Positions 51,735-61,434 are shown, counted from the first letter of the stretch. The stretch: DNA of 64,000 bases from Mobilicoccus pelagius NBRC 104925 (GCF_000247995.1 NZ_BAFE01000073.1:92662-156661), one strand, 5' to 3'. Numbers and translations: made by a program. Notes: generated from the letters alone by a model not told the origin.

Positions 51735-53449
51735 TGGAGAGCGTGACCAGCACCAAGAAGCCTCTTCCGTCAGACATCGAGATCGCGCAGAACGCCGAGC
51801 TCGCCCCCATCCCCGAGGTCGCCGCGATGGTCGGCCTCGACGAGAAGCACCTCGTGCCCTACGGCCGCAACGTCGCCAAGGTCGACCTCGCCGCCATCGA
51901 CGAGATGTCCGGCCGCCCCGACGCCAAGTACGTCGTCGTCACGGCCATCACGCCCACCCCGCTGGGCGAGGGCAAGACGACGACCGCCGTGGGTCTCGCG
52001 CAGGGCCTCGCGAAGATCGGCCGCAAGCCGGTGCTGGCGCTGCGTCAGCCCTCCCTCGGCCCCGTGTTCGGTGTGAAGGGTGGCGCGGCCGGCGGTGGCT
52101 ACAGTCAGATCGTGCCGATGGAGACCCTCAACCTCCACCTCACGGGTGACTTCCACGCGATCACCGCCGCGCACAACTTGCTCGCCGCGATGGTCGCCAA
52201 CCATCTGCACTTCGGCAACGAGCTGGGCCTGGACGAGATCCAGTGGCGCCGGGTCATGGACATGAACGACCGCTCCCTGCGCCACATCATCGAGGGCTGC
52301 GGCGCCAAGACGGACGGCGTCACCCGCCAGACCGGGTTCGACATCACGGCCGCCTCCGAGGTCATGGTCATCATGGCGCTCGCCACCTCGCTCACGGACC
52401 TCCGCGAGCGTCTCGGCCGCATCGTCGTCGGCTTCACCAAGGACAAGAAGCCCGTCACCGCCGAGCAGATCGGCGCCGCGGGCGCGATGGCCGTCCTCCT
52501 CAAGGACGCGCTCATGCCGAACCTCATGCAGACGCTCGAGCACACGCCGGCGTTCATCCACACCGGCCCGTTCGGCAACATCGCCACCGGCAACTCCTCG
52601 ATCATCGCCGACCGCGTCGGCATCAAGGCCGGTGACATCCTTCTCACCGAGGCCGGGTTCGCCGCCGACATGGGCGCCGAGCGGTTCTTCAACGTCAAGT
52701 GCCGCGCCGCGGGGCTCACCCCGAACGCCGCCGTCATCGTCGCGACCGTGCGCGCGCTCAAGTCGCACTCCGGCCGCTACCAGGTCAAGGCGGGCAAGTC
52801 GCTGCCCGAGGAGATGCTCCAGGAGAACCCGGGCGACGTCGAGGCGGGGATCGAGAACCTCCGCAAGCACATCCAGATCATCCGCGACTTCGGCGTGCAG
52901 CCCGTCGTGGCGATCAACGCCTTCCCCACCGACTTCCCCTCCGAGCACGACGTCATCAAGCGCGCCGCCGAGGACATGGGGGCGCGCGTCGCCGTCTCGA
53001 CGCACGTCGCCGACGGTGGCGAGGGCGCGATCGAGCTCGCGAAGACGGTCGTCGAGGCCTGTGACGACGAGGTGGACTTCACCCCGACCTACGAGTTCTC
53101 CGACTCTCTCGAGACGAAGATCGAGAAGATCGCCACCAAGGTCTACGGCGCGGACGGCGTCGAGCTCTCCCCCGCCGCGAAGAAGTCCCTCGCGATGTAC
53201 ACCGAGCAGGGTTACGGCGACCTGCCCGTCCTCATCGCGAAGACGCAGATGTCGCTTTCCCACGACGCCTCCCTCAAGGGTGCGCCGACGGGATGGACCC
53301 TCCCGGTCCGCGAGGTCCGCCTCGCCGCCGGCGCCGGGTACGTCTACGCGATCTGCGGCAACATGATGACGATGCCGGGCCTGTCGAAGACCCCGGCCGC
53401 CATGCGCATCGACATCGACGAGAACGGCAACACCGTCGGCCTCTTCTGA
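51731..53449 (+). CDS. fhs: Formate-tetrahydrofolate ligase
   Basis: 572 residues. ATP-dependent formation of 10-formyl-THF from formate. Nucleotide loop TPTPLGEGKTTTAVGLAQG, then LRQPSLGPVFGVKGGAAGGG and NDRSLRHIIEGCG; FVTHVADGG-like block VSTHVADGGEGAIEL and the C-terminal AGAGYVYAICGNMMTMPGL. Start not settled: ATG at 51731 overlaps the methyltransferase stop, ATG at 51734, or GTG at 51743 (MTSTKKPLPSDIEIAQ), which best fits relatives. Translational coupling to the methyltransferase is likely. Confidence 0.95.
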   Translation: MMESVTSTKKPLPSDIEIAQNAELAPIPEVAAMVGLDEKHLVPYGRNVAKVDLAAIDEMSGRPDAKYVVVTAITPTPLGEGKTTTAVGLAQGLAKIGRKPVLALRQPSLGPVFGVKGGAAGGGYSQIVPMETLNLHLTGDFHAITAAHNLLAAMVANHLHFGNELGLDEIQWRRVMDMNDRSLRHIIEGCGAKTDGVTRQTGFDITAASEVMVIMALATSLTDLRERLGRIVVGFTKDKKPVTAEQIGAAGAMAVLLKDALMPNLMQTLEHTPAFIHTGPFGNIATGNSSIIADRVGIKAGDILLTEAGFAADMGAERFFNVKCRAAGLTPNAAVIVATVRALKSHSGRYQVKAGKSLPEEMLQENPGDVEAGIENLRKHIQIIRDFGVQPVVAINAFPTDFPSEHDVIKRAAEDMGARVAVSTHVADGGEGAIELAKTVVEACDDEVDFTPTYEFSDSLETKIEKIATKVYGADGVELSPAAKKSLAMYTEQGYGDLPVLIAKTQMSLSHDASLKGAPTGWTLPVREVRLAAGAGYVYAICGNMMTMPGLSKTPAAMRIDIDENGNTVGLF

Positions 53450-53466
53450 GTCGACATCACCGCTGC

Positions 53467-53505
53467 GGCGGGGCCTCCCACCATGACCCGGTGGGAGGCC
53501 CCGCC
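53467..53505 (+). terminator. Rho-independent terminator after fhs
   Basis: GGCGGGGCCTCCCAC (53467-53481) and GTGGGAGGCCCCGCC (53491-53505), perfect 15-bp stem, then GCCGTTTCGC. Confidence 0.85.
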
Positions 53506-53562
53506 GCCGTTTCGCGGGACGACGGAACGGCGGCTCGAGGGACGCATGATGAAATAGGGGAC

Positions 53563-54651
53563 ATGTCACCACCTTTGCGTCTTCCCTCCTGGACCACCGT
53601 CGTCCCCCTCCTTGCCATCCTCACCCTGGTCCTCGTCCTGGGGCGCGAACTCGGCCCGATCCTCGTTGGAGGACTCGCCGTCCTCCTCGGCGCCGCCGTG
53701 CTCTCGGCCGTACACCACGCCGAGGTCGTCGCCCACCGTGTCGGGGAGCCGTACGGCTCCCTCGTGCTCGCCGTGGCCGTGACGATCATCGAGGTCGCGC
53801 TCATCGTCACGCTCATGGTGAGCGGCGGCAAGGAGGTGGCGACCCTCGCCCGCGACACGGTGTTCGCGGCCCTCATGATCACGACGAACGGCATCGTCGG
53901 CCTCTCCTTGCTCGTCGCCTCCCGCCGCCGCGGCACCGCCCACTTCAACTCGCACGGCACCGGCGCGGCCCTCGCCACCGCACTGACCCTCGCGGTGTTG
54001 TCGCTCGTCGTCCCGACGTTCACGAGCACGCCCGGCCCGGAGTTCACCGGACCCCAGCTCGTCTTCGCCGCCGTCGCCTCCCTCGTGCTCTACCTGCTGT
54101 TCGTCTCGACGCAGACGAAGACGCACCGGCACGTCTTCCTCCCCATCGACGAGGGCGGGGAGGTCCTCGACGAGCACCACGACGATCCCCCGAGCGCGCG
54201 TGCCGCATGGACGAGCCTCGCGCTGCTGCTCGTCGCCCTCGTCGGTGTCATCGGTCTTGCGAAGGTCGAGTCGCCCGCGCTGGAGGCGGGGGTCCGCGCG
54301 GCAGGGTTGCCGCACTCGTTCGTCGGCGTCCTCATCGCGATGCTCGTGCTCGCGCCCGAGACCCTCACCGCCGCGAACGCCGCTCGTCGCGGCGCGACGC
54401 AGGTCTCCCTCAACCTCGCACTCGGCTCGGCGATGGCGAGCATCGGACTCACTATCCCCACGATCGCGGTCGCGTCGATCTGGCTGGAGGGGCCGCTGCA
54501 CCTCGGCCTCGGTGCGCTGCACATGTCGCTGCTCGCCGTGACGGCCGTGGTCGCCGTGCTCACCGTCGTCCCCGGCCGCGCTACCCGCCTCCAGGGCGGT
54601 GTGCACCTCGTGCTCCTCGCCGCCTACGTGTTCCTGGCGGCGAATCCTTGA
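53563..54651 (+). CDS. Cation/proton antiporter, ChaA/CAX-like
   Basis: 362 residues, about eleven helices. Two inverted halves carry the acidic exchange motifs: HRVGEPYGSLVLAVAVTIIE in the first and MLVLAPETLTAANAARRGAT in the second. A His/Asp-rich cytoplasmic loop (DEGGEVLDEHHDDPPSA) lies between them and may bind metal. Likely Ca2+/H+ or Na+/H+ exchange. ATG has GGGG close upstream; transcription is separate from fhs because a strong terminator lies between. Confidence 0.87.
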   Translation: MSPPLRLPSWTTVVPLLAILTLVLVLGRELGPILVGGLAVLLGAAVLSAVHHAEVVAHRVGEPYGSLVLAVAVTIIEVALIVTLMVSGGKEVATLARDTVFAALMITTNGIVGLSLLVASRRRGTAHFNSHGTGAALATALTLAVLSLVVPTFTSTPGPEFTGPQLVFAAVASLVLYLLFVSTQTKTHRHVFLPIDEGGEVLDEHHDDPPSARAAWTSLALLLVALVGVIGLAKVESPALEAGVRAAGLPHSFVGVLIAMLVLAPETLTAANAARRGATQVSLNLALGSAMASIGLTIPTIAVASIWLEGPLHLGLGALHMSLLAVTAVVAVLTVVPGRATRLQGGVHLVLLAAYVFLAANP

Positions 54652-54758
54652 CCGGTCGCCGTCGGCCCTCAGGAGGGGCATAGGACCGCAGGAGCCTCTC
54701 ACCCCGATGTGGGTGAGAGGCTCCCTCCGGTTCTGCTGCGCGGCCCGGCCGCGCCGGC

Positions 54759-57491
54759 TCAGTGCTCGGCGTCCTGCCAGGAGCGGCCGGTGCCGATGTG
54801 GACCTCGAGGGGCACGGCGAGGTCGGCGGCGGCGCCCATGCGGTCGCGGACGAGGTCGGTCACCGTGTCGAGCTCGCCGGGAGCGACCTCGAGGACGAGC
54901 TCGTCGTGCACCTGCAGCAACACCCGGGAGGCGAGCCCCGCCTCGCGCAGGCCCGCGTCGACGCCGAGCATCGCGACCTTGACGATGTCGGCCGCCGACC
55001 CCTGGATGGGCGCGTTGAGGGCCATACGTTCGGCCATCTCGCGGCGCTGCCGGTTGCCGGAGTCGAGGTCGGGCAGGTAGCGCCGACGCCCGAACATCGT
55101 CTCGGTGTACCCGACGGCTCGGGCGTCGTCGACGACCTGCCGCAGGTAGTCGCGCACCCCGCCGAAGCGGAGGAAGTACTCGTCCATGAGGCCCCTGGCC
55201 TCGGCGGTGGAGATCCCGAGCTGCTTGGAGAGCCCGAACGCCGAGAGGCCGTAGGCGAGGCCGTACGACATCGCCTTGACCTTGCTGCGCATCGCCGGGG
55301 TGACCTCGGCGGGCGGCACGCCGAACACCCGACTACCGACGAACCGGTGGAGGTCCTCCCCGCTCTGGTACGCCTCGATGAGCCCCTCGTCGCCGGAGAG
55401 GTGCGCCATGATGCGCATCTCGATCTGGCTGTAGTCGGCCGACATGAGCGTCTCGTAGCCCTCGCCGACGACGAACACCGACCGGATGCGCCGACCCTCG
55501 TCGGTGCGGATCGGGATGTTCTGCAGGTTCGGGTCGGTGGACGAGAGGCGGCCGGTCGCGGCGATCGTCTGCTGGTAGGTCGTGTGGATGCGACCGTCGG
55601 GCGCGACCGACTTGATGAGCCCCTCGGCCGTGACCCGCAGCCGGGAAGCGTCACGGTGGCGCAGGAGCGCCTCGAGGAACGGATGCTCGGTCTTGGCGTA
55701 GAGGTCGGCGAGAGCGTCGGCGTCGGTCGTCCACCCCGTCTTCGTCTTCTTCGTCTTGGGCATGTCGAGCTCCTCGAAGAGCACGACCTGCAGCTGCTTG
55801 GGCGAACCGAGGTTGACCTCGTGCCCGATCGCCTCGAACGCGTCGGCCTGCGCCTGATCGACCTTCGTCGCGAAGTGCGACTCCAGCTCCTCCAGCGCGG
55901 CGAGATCGGCCGCGATGCCGACCCGCTCCATCCCCGCGAGGACGTCGACGAGGGGCAGTTCGACGTCGCGCAGCAACTCGGTGCCGCCGGACTCCTCGAC
56001 CTTCTCGCTCAACACCCGCCACAGATCGAGCACCGCGCGCGCCCGGCTCATCGCCTGGCGTGCCTGCCCGTCGTCCTCCCCCACGGAGAAGTCGAGCGTG
56101 CCCTGCCCCGCCTGCTCCTTCTCGGGGGCGAGGAGCTCTCGATGCAGATACCGCACCGAGAGGTCGGCGAGGTCGTAGCTGCGCTGGTCGGGCCGCACGA
56201 GGTAGGCCGACAGGGCGGTGTCGCCCGTGAGACCTCGCACGGCCCAGCCGCGTTCGCCGAGCATCCGCATCTGCGGTTTGGCGTCGTGGAACACCTTGGG
56301 GCGCGCCGCGTCGGCGAGCCACTCCCCCACGGCCGTCTCGCCCGCCGGGTCGAGCTCGGTGAGACGCACGAACGCGACGGCCGGCTCGGCGGTGTCACCC
56401 TCGCCGCCCTCCGTACCCTCGCCGGAGGCCAGGGCCAGGCCCTCGGCGTCGCCCTCGCCCTTGGCCCACGTGCCGACCACGCAGACCCCCACGGGATCCC
56501 CCGCCGCGGCGTGGCGGTCGAGCCAGGCGGGGACGTCGGCGGGCTCGAGGACGACGCCGTCGACGTCGAGGGCCTCCCCGGCGCTCTCCTCCGGCGTGGC
56601 GGCGAACGTCTCGAACAGCCGGTCGCGCAGCACGCGGAACTCGAGGCTGTCGAACACCCGGTGCACCTCCTCGCGGTCCCACGAGGTGCGTTCGAGGTCG
56701 GCGAGGGTGACCGGCAGGGCCACGTCGCGCACGAGCGCGTTGAGGCGACGGTTGCGCAGCACCCCGTCGAGGTGCTCGCGCAGCGATTCCCCCGCCTTGC
56801 CCTTGATCGCGGTGACGTTGGCGACGATGCCGGTGAGGTCGCCGTACTGCCCGAGCCACTTGGCCGCGGTCTTGGGGCCGACGCCGGGCACGCCGGGCAG
56901 GTTGTCGGAGGACTCCCCCACCATCGCCGCGAGGTCGGGGTACCGCTCGGGCCGCACGCCGTACTTGGCCTCGACCGCGTCGGGCGTCATGCGCGCGAGC
57001 TCCGAGACGCCCTTGATGGGGTAAAGCACCGTCGTCGTGTCGGTGACGAGCTGGAAGGAGTCGCGGTCACCGGTGACGATCGACACCTCGTCGATGGCGG
57101 GCGTGCCGTCCTCCCCGAGCGCGTTGGCCTGGGTGACGAGCGTGGCGATGACGTCGTCGGCCTCGTACCCGTCGACCTCGACGTGCCGGATGCGCAGCGC
57201 GTCGAGCACCTCCTTGAGCAGGTCGACCTGCCCGCGGAACTCGTCGGGGGTCTTGCTGCGCGTGGCCTTGTACTCGGCGTACTGCTCCGTGCGGAACGTC
57301 TGCCGCGACACGTCGAACGCGACCGCGAGATGCGTGGGGTCCTCGTCGCGCAGCACGTTGATGAGCATCGACGTGAACCCGTACACGGCGTTCGTCGTCT
57401 GCCCCGTGGTGGTGGAGAAGTTCTCCGCCGGCAGCGCGAAGAACGCACGGTAGGCCAGGGAGTGCCCGTCGAGAAGGAGAAGTCGGCTCAC
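54759..57491 (-). CDS. polA: DNA polymerase I
   Basis: 910 residues. 5'-nuclease domain (1-about 300: LLLLDGHSLAYRAFFALP, GYEADDVIATL, VTGDRDSFQL, GVPGVGPKTAAKWL), a degenerate 3'-5' exonuclease-like domain without the DxE motif, and a polymerase domain with motif A MSADYSQIEMRIMAHLSGD, motif B KVKAMSYGLAYGLSAFGLSK and motif C LQVHDELVLEV. Proofreading is therefore probably absent, as in other actinobacterial Pol I. GTG start lies 6 nt after TAGGCT of a damage-type promoter, with no ribosome binding site. Confidence 0.97.
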   Translation of the reverse strand: MSRLLLLDGHSLAYRAFFALPAENFSTTTGQTTNAVYGFTSMLINVLRDEDPTHLAVAFDVSRQTFRTEQYAEYKATRSKTPDEFRGQVDLLKEVLDALRIRHVEVDGYEADDVIATLVTQANALGEDGTPAIDEVSIVTGDRDSFQLVTDTTTVLYPIKGVSELARMTPDAVEAKYGVRPERYPDLAAMVGESSDNLPGVPGVGPKTAAKWLGQYGDLTGIVANVTAIKGKAGESLREHLDGVLRNRRLNALVRDVALPVTLADLERTSWDREEVHRVFDSLEFRVLRDRLFETFAATPEESAGEALDVDGVVLEPADVPAWLDRHAAAGDPVGVCVVGTWAKGEGDAEGLALASGEGTEGGEGDTAEPAVAFVRLTELDPAGETAVGEWLADAARPKVFHDAKPQMRMLGERGWAVRGLTGDTALSAYLVRPDQRSYDLADLSVRYLHRELLAPEKEQAGQGTLDFSVGEDDGQARQAMSRARAVLDLWRVLSEKVEESGGTELLRDVELPLVDVLAGMERVGIAADLAALEELESHFATKVDQAQADAFEAIGHEVNLGSPKQLQVVLFEELDMPKTKKTKTGWTTDADALADLYAKTEHPFLEALLRHRDASRLRVTAEGLIKSVAPDGRIHTTYQQTIAATGRLSSTDPNLQNIPIRTDEGRRIRSVFVVGEGYETLMSADYSQIEMRIMAHLSGDEGLIEAYQSGEDLHRFVGSRVFGVPPAEVTPAMRSKVKAMSYGLAYGLSAFGLSKQLGISTAEARGLMDEYFLRFGGVRDYLRQVVDDARAVGYTETMFGRRRYLPDLDSGNRQRREMAERMALNAPIQGSAADIVKVAMLGVDAGLREAGLASRVLLQVHDELVLEVAPGELDTVTDLVRDRMGAAADLAVPLEVHIGTGRSWQDAEH

Positions 57492-57497
57492 GGTGCG

Positions 57498-57520
57498 AGC
57501 CTAGACGCCCGCTCCGACAA
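57498..57520 (-). promoter_or_regulatory. PafBC-type damage promoter of polA
   Basis: TTGTCGGAG (57520-57512), 8 nt, TAGGCT (57503-57498), 6 nt, GTG at 57491. The upstream part is identical to that of uvrA. Confidence 0.75.
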
Positions 57521-57650
57521 CCACCGACCCCCGACGGGCGGGTGGACACACGGCCGCGCCGCAACCACCCGCGACGCGCTCCCCGATGACACGATGACCC
57601 GAGTCATCCACCCGGCGGCGCCGCGCGCCTCCCCACGCTGAGGAGTCCCC

Positions 57651-58118
57651 ATGACCGACGACACCCCCGACCTCGCCCGCGACGCGGCCCGCGACAACAC
57701 CCTCGGCCGACTCGGTCAGCACGTCGAGGGCGACGGGTACACGGGAACCCTCATGGAGCACATGGGCATCCAGATCCAGGAGGTCTCCGCCGAGGGCGCC
57801 CGGGGCACCATGCCCGTCGCGGGGAACGTGCAGCCGTACGGCATCCTCCACGGCGGCGCGAACGCGGCCCTCGCCGAGACCCTCGGCTCCTACGCGGCCT
57901 CGGTGCACGCGGGTGAGGGACGCGCCGCCGTCGGTGTCGAGCTGAGCTGCACCCACCACCGCGCCGCCCGGTCGGGTGTCGTCACGGGTGTCGCCCGGGC
58001 GATCCAGCTCGGCAACAGTCTCGCCTGCTACGAGATCGTCATCACCGACGAGGAGGACCGCCGCCTGTGCACCGCGCGGCTCACGTGCCTCGTGCGGGAG
58101 CGTCCGCCGGCTCTGTGA
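57651..58118 (+). CDS. Hotdog-fold thioesterase (PaaI/YbdB-like)
   Basis: 155 residues. Hotdog core with QPYGILHGGANAALAETLGS, the His-Gly-Gly and Glu expected for hydrolysis of acyl- or aryl-CoA thioesters, and VGVELSCTHHRAARSG. ATG follows TGAGGAGTCCCC (GAGGAG, 5 nt). Substrate unknown; related enzymes include menaquinone DHNA-CoA thioesterases, so that pathway is one option. Confidence 0.88.
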   Translation: MTDDTPDLARDAARDNTLGRLGQHVEGDGYTGTLMEHMGIQIQEVSAEGARGTMPVAGNVQPYGILHGGANAALAETLGSYAASVHAGEGRAAVGVELSCTHHRAARSGVVTGVARAIQLGNSLACYEIVITDEEDRRLCTARLTCLVRERPPAL

Positions 58119-58139
58119 GCCTCCCCGCACCGCAGCGGG

Positions 58140-58168
58140 CCCGCCCGTGGGACGTCCCCGGGCGGGCT
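58140..58168. terminator. Hairpin between thioesterase and GNAT genes
   Basis: GCCCGCCCG (58140-58148) pairs with CGGGCGGGC (58160-58168), and the loop adds GGGA/TCCC. It lies between convergent 3' ends and can serve both. Confidence 0.7.
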
Positions 58169-58224
58169 CCATGCGGTGTCGGCGCTGCGGTGTCGGCGCC
58201 GCTGGGTCGGCGTGGCCGTGAGGG

Positions 58225-58815
58225 TCAGGAGTGCGCGGCCACCGGGCCGAGGAGGACCTGGCGGCGCTGCTGGGCGCGACGACGCCGCTGGAGGAGGAGC
58301 TGGTCGACGTTCGTCGGCCGGGCCTCGGGCCCTCGCAGGCGGCGCAGGAGAGTGGAGGTCTGCGCCACGCGACGCGTGACGACTGCGGCGAAGCCGAGGC
58401 GCGCGAGCGTGCGGTGGGCGTCCTTGGCCTGGGTGGGCAGGGCGCACCCGATGTGGTCGACGCCCCGTTTCTGCGCGAGCCCGGCGACGGCGGTGAGCAG
58501 GCAGCGCGCCACGCCCTGGCCGCGCGCCTCGGGCACGACGTAGACGTCCTCGATGCCGAGGGAGGGCACGTCGAGGTGGGCGGTGAGCGGCGAGGCCGTG
58601 AGCCACACGTACCCGACGACCCGCCCCTCGAGCACGGCGGTGAGGATCGTGACGTAGTCGCGGGTGACGGCCTCGGCGAACCGGCCCTCCTCGACCGCGC
58701 GCCGCGCGGACTCGACGGAGTGCTCCTCCTCCCCCCGGTGGGCGATCCACATCTCTGCGAGAAGCTCCAGGTCGTCACGGCAGAACGGGAGGACGGAAGG
58801 CTGGCGACGAGCCAC
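58225..58815 (-). CDS. GNAT family N-acetyltransferase
   Basis: 196 residues. Acetyl-CoA loop VYVVPEARGQGVARCLL (R/QxxGxG/A) on strand 4, preceded by VVGYVWLTASPL. Acceptor unknown. GTG at 58815 has GAGGTGA 6 nt upstream; longer in-frame versions reach into a region without coding character. The C-terminal 25 residues are Arg/Gln-rich. Confidence 0.85.
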   Translation of the reverse strand: MARRQPSVLPFCRDDLELLAEMWIAHRGEEEHSVESARRAVEEGRFAEAVTRDYVTILTAVLEGRVVGYVWLTASPLTAHLDVPSLGIEDVYVVPEARGQGVARCLLTAVAGLAQKRGVDHIGCALPTQAKDAHRTLARLGFAAVVTRRVAQTSTLLRRLRGPEARPTNVDQLLLQRRRRAQQRRQVLLGPVAAHS

Positions 58816-59033
58816 GGTCTTCACCTCGGCGAGATCAGGGGGTGTCCCGACGCCGGAATCGGAGCACGGGGGCGGCGACGACGGCGCAGGGGTTTCGGGA
58901 CGAACGCTCCGAGCATAGTGGTCGGCCGACCGCCCGGGAAGCAGAAGTGCCGACCGATCCGTGACCTGCCGTTGACCTTCCCTTGACCCAGCACTGAGCC
59001 CACGCCCTCGGCCCCAGCGGGTGACGAACCCCC

Positions 59034-59039
59034 TACTGT
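59034..59039 (+). promoter_or_regulatory. Leaderless-type -10 box of the DUF554 gene
   Basis: TACTGT, 7 nt before the ATG at 59047. A GTG at 59038 in the same frame overlaps this hexamer and so is unlikely as a start. Confidence 0.55.
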
Positions 59040-59046
59040 GGCGGGC

Positions 59047-59973
59047 ATGGACGCCTCGATCCCCGGTCTCGGCACCCTCGTCAACACCGTCGCGGTGGCG
59101 GCCGGTGCCCTTCTCGGCATGGGCGCGGGGCATCGCTTCTCGGAGCGGACGCGCACGATCGTCACCGACTGCCTCGGACTCGTCACCCTGCTCATGGCGG
59201 CGCTGTCGGCCATGTCGGTCACCTCCCCCGCGCTCGCGGCGGACGTGGGCGCCTCCGCGCCGGTGCTCATCGTCCTCGGCAGCCTCGTCCTCGGTGGCGT
59301 CGTCGGCTCGGCGTTGCGCATCGAGGACCGCCTCGAAGGACTCGCCGGCACCGTCCGCGACGCCGTCGCCGCGCGCCTGCGCCGTCGCCGCACCGCGACG
59401 GGCAGTGCGGCCACCACGACCGCGCCGCGTGCGAGGACGACGGGAATGACGGCCGCGGGCGCGACTGCCGCGCAGCCAGTGGACCGGGCCACGCCCCCGG
59501 TCGCCGACGACACGGCCGTCGACACGGCCGACGACACCGACGACGGCACGGCGGCGGAGGCGCGGGAACGGTTCATCGAGGGGTGGTTGACGGCGACGTT
59601 GTTGTTCTGCGTGGGTCCGTTGACGATCCTCGGGTCGATCAACGACGGTCTGGGGCGCGGCATCGATCAGCTGGCGGTGAAGTCGGCCCTGGACTTCTTC
59701 GCGTCGATCGCGTTCGCCTCGACGTTCGGCGTGGGGGTGCTCGCCTCGGCGGTGTCGGTGCTCGTGGTGCAGGGCGGTTTGACGCTCGTCGGGATGCTGC
59801 TGGGCGCGGTGATGCCGGAGTCGCAGATCATGGCGCTCACGGCGACGGGCGGCCTGTTGCTCGTCGGGATCGCGTTCCGGCTGCTGGACGTCAAGCACAT
59901 CCGCGTCGGCGACCTCCTGCCCGCGCTCGTCGTCGCCCCGCTCCTCACGGCCGCCGTCGCGGCGTTCCACTGA
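59047..59973 (+). CDS. DUF554 family membrane protein
   Basis: 308 residues. DUF554 (YdfK) proteins are 6-7 helix membrane proteins of about 230 residues with unknown transport-like function. Here GLGTLVNTVAVAAGALLGMG, LVLGGVVGSALRIEDRLEGL, ERFIEGWLTATLLFCVGPLT and ILGSINDGLGRGIDQLAVKS match the family. An insert of about 65 residues, Thr/Ala/Asp-rich, separates the two halves and explains the extra length. Confidence 0.87.
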   Translation: MDASIPGLGTLVNTVAVAAGALLGMGAGHRFSERTRTIVTDCLGLVTLLMAALSAMSVTSPALAADVGASAPVLIVLGSLVLGGVVGSALRIEDRLEGLAGTVRDAVAARLRRRRTATGSAATTTAPRARTTGMTAAGATAAQPVDRATPPVADDTAVDTADDTDDGTAAEARERFIEGWLTATLLFCVGPLTILGSINDGLGRGIDQLAVKSALDFFASIAFASTFGVGVLASAVSVLVVQGGLTLVGMLLGAVMPESQIMALTATGGLLLVGIAFRLLDVKHIRVGDLLPALVVAPLLTAAVAAFH

Positions 59974-60108
59974 CCTCGGCCGACAACGGTGAACGGCGGC
60001 GGTCCCCGCGTCTCCCCGATGCAGGTGGGCGCGGCCCGGACATGCGAAGACCTCGCCCGCCTCGACGCGGAGGTTGCCGTGGCACCGGTGCCCGCCCTGC
60101 CTGGGCGG

Positions 60109-61434
60109 TCATTCTCCGGAACGCAACGCGTCTATGGGTTCGATGCGGGCGGCGCGCAGCGAGGGGTAGATGCCCGCGAGGAGGCCGATGGCCCCACCGG
60201 CTGCGGGTCCGGCGGCGAGGACCCACCGGTCGAGCGTGGGCGGCCAGCCCTGGATCTCGGCGACGACGACGGTGAGCAGCGCCCCGAGGCACGTGCCGAG
60301 GACGGCCCCGAACAGGCCCACGAGCGTGCTGTTGAGGAGGAAATAGGCGAGGATGTCGCGGCGCCTGGCCCCGATGGCGCGGCGGAGTCCGATCTCGGTC
60401 GTGCGCTGGAGCACGGCGACGAGGGTGACGTTGGCGATGCCGACACCGCCGACGACGAGGGACACCCCGGCGAGGGCGAGCAGCAGGCCCTGGGTGTCGG
60501 ACGACACGGCGGCGCGGGTGCCCTCGGGCGCGGGCGCGACCTGGGCCTTGAGCGACTGCGGTGCGTCGGGTCGGAGGGCCACGGCGACCTGTTCCGAGAC
60601 GGAGGCCGCGGCGCCTGCCCGGGTGAGCACGAGCATCTTGTCGGGGGTCGTGAGCCCCAGTCGCCGCCGGGCGAACCCCTCGGGCACGACGAGACTGCTG
60701 AGCAGGGCGGATTCGCGGTCGACGGAGTCGATGATCCCGATGACGACGACGGGCAGCCCTTCGACGAACACGACGGGCCCGCGGGTGGGGTCGGTGACGT
60801 GGAGGCGTTGTGCGGCCTCCCGCCCGAGGACGGCGACGGCCTCGCCGCGGTCGTCGTGGAAGGAGGAGGGGAACACGCCGCGTCCCTGTGCGCCGACGGC
60901 CTCGAACAGGCCGGGTGAGACGGCGAAGGTGGCCACGGCCTCGGAGGCGGATTCGCCGGGCTCGTGTACGGGGCTGCCCCGCACTTCGCGTTCGGGTTTC
61001 AGTTCGGTGATGTCGCCGGCGGCGACGACGCCGTCGATGCGGAGCACCTTCACCTCCCCGTGCCAGGGCAGCCCTTCACCGGGGAGGGGCCCGCGTTTGT
61101 CGGCGGCCTGCGTCGTCACGGAGACGTCGCGGGGTGCGAGATCGTCGAATCGTGAGCTGATCTGGCTGTCGAGGCTGGCGGCGAGGCCGAGGGTGCCGAC
61201 GAGGACGGCGACTCCGACGAGGGTGCCGAGGGCGGTGAGCAGGGAGCGCAGGGGCCGGGCGGTGAGGTCGGTGAGGACCTCGCGCGCCGTGTCCGACGCG
61301 GAGACGTGGCCGTCCTCTCCGGGGTGCGTGTTCTTGTGCCGTCGGCGTCGGCGTTCGCCCCACGACGCGGGGGGCCGCCACGAGTGCGTCGGCCGCGACG
61401 TCGGCGCCGGTCGACGCGCCGGGAGCCGCGTCAC
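60109..61434 (-). CDS. FtsX/MacB-like ABC transporter permease
   Basis: 441 residues. An Arg-rich cytoplasmic start (about 45 residues), helix 1 at SLLTALGTLVGVAVLVGTLG, a large extracytoplasmic domain (about 85-310), then three C-terminal helices (LLLALAGVSLVVGGVGIANV, FLLNSTLVGLFGAVLGTCLG, AAGPAAGGAIGLLAGIYPSL). TTEIGLRRAIGARRRDI is the FtsX signature. GTG start overlaps the ATPase stop by 4 nt. Third gene of an adaptor-ATPase-permease operon. Confidence 0.9.
   Translation of the reverse strand: MTRLPARRPAPTSRPTHSWRPPASWGERRRRRHKNTHPGEDGHVSASDTAREVLTDLTARPLRSLLTALGTLVGVAVLVGTLGLAASLDSQISSRFDDLAPRDVSVTTQAADKRGPLPGEGLPWHGEVKVLRIDGVVAAGDITELKPEREVRGSPVHEPGESASEAVATFAVSPGLFEAVGAQGRGVFPSSFHDDRGEAVAVLGREAAQRLHVTDPTRGPVVFVEGLPVVVIGIIDSVDRESALLSSLVVPEGFARRRLGLTTPDKMLVLTRAGAAASVSEQVAVALRPDAPQSLKAQVAPAPEGTRAAVSSDTQGLLLALAGVSLVVGGVGIANVTLVAVLQRTTEIGLRRAIGARRRDILAYFLLNSTLVGLFGAVLGTCLGALLTVVVAEIQGWPPTLDRWVLAAGPAAGGAIGLLAGIYPSLRAARIEPIDALRSGE

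Noticed and set aside
59038..59046. GTG at 59038 as start of the DUF554 gene
   Set aside because: It overlaps the TACTGT -10 hexamer; the ATG at 59047 is at leaderless spacing.
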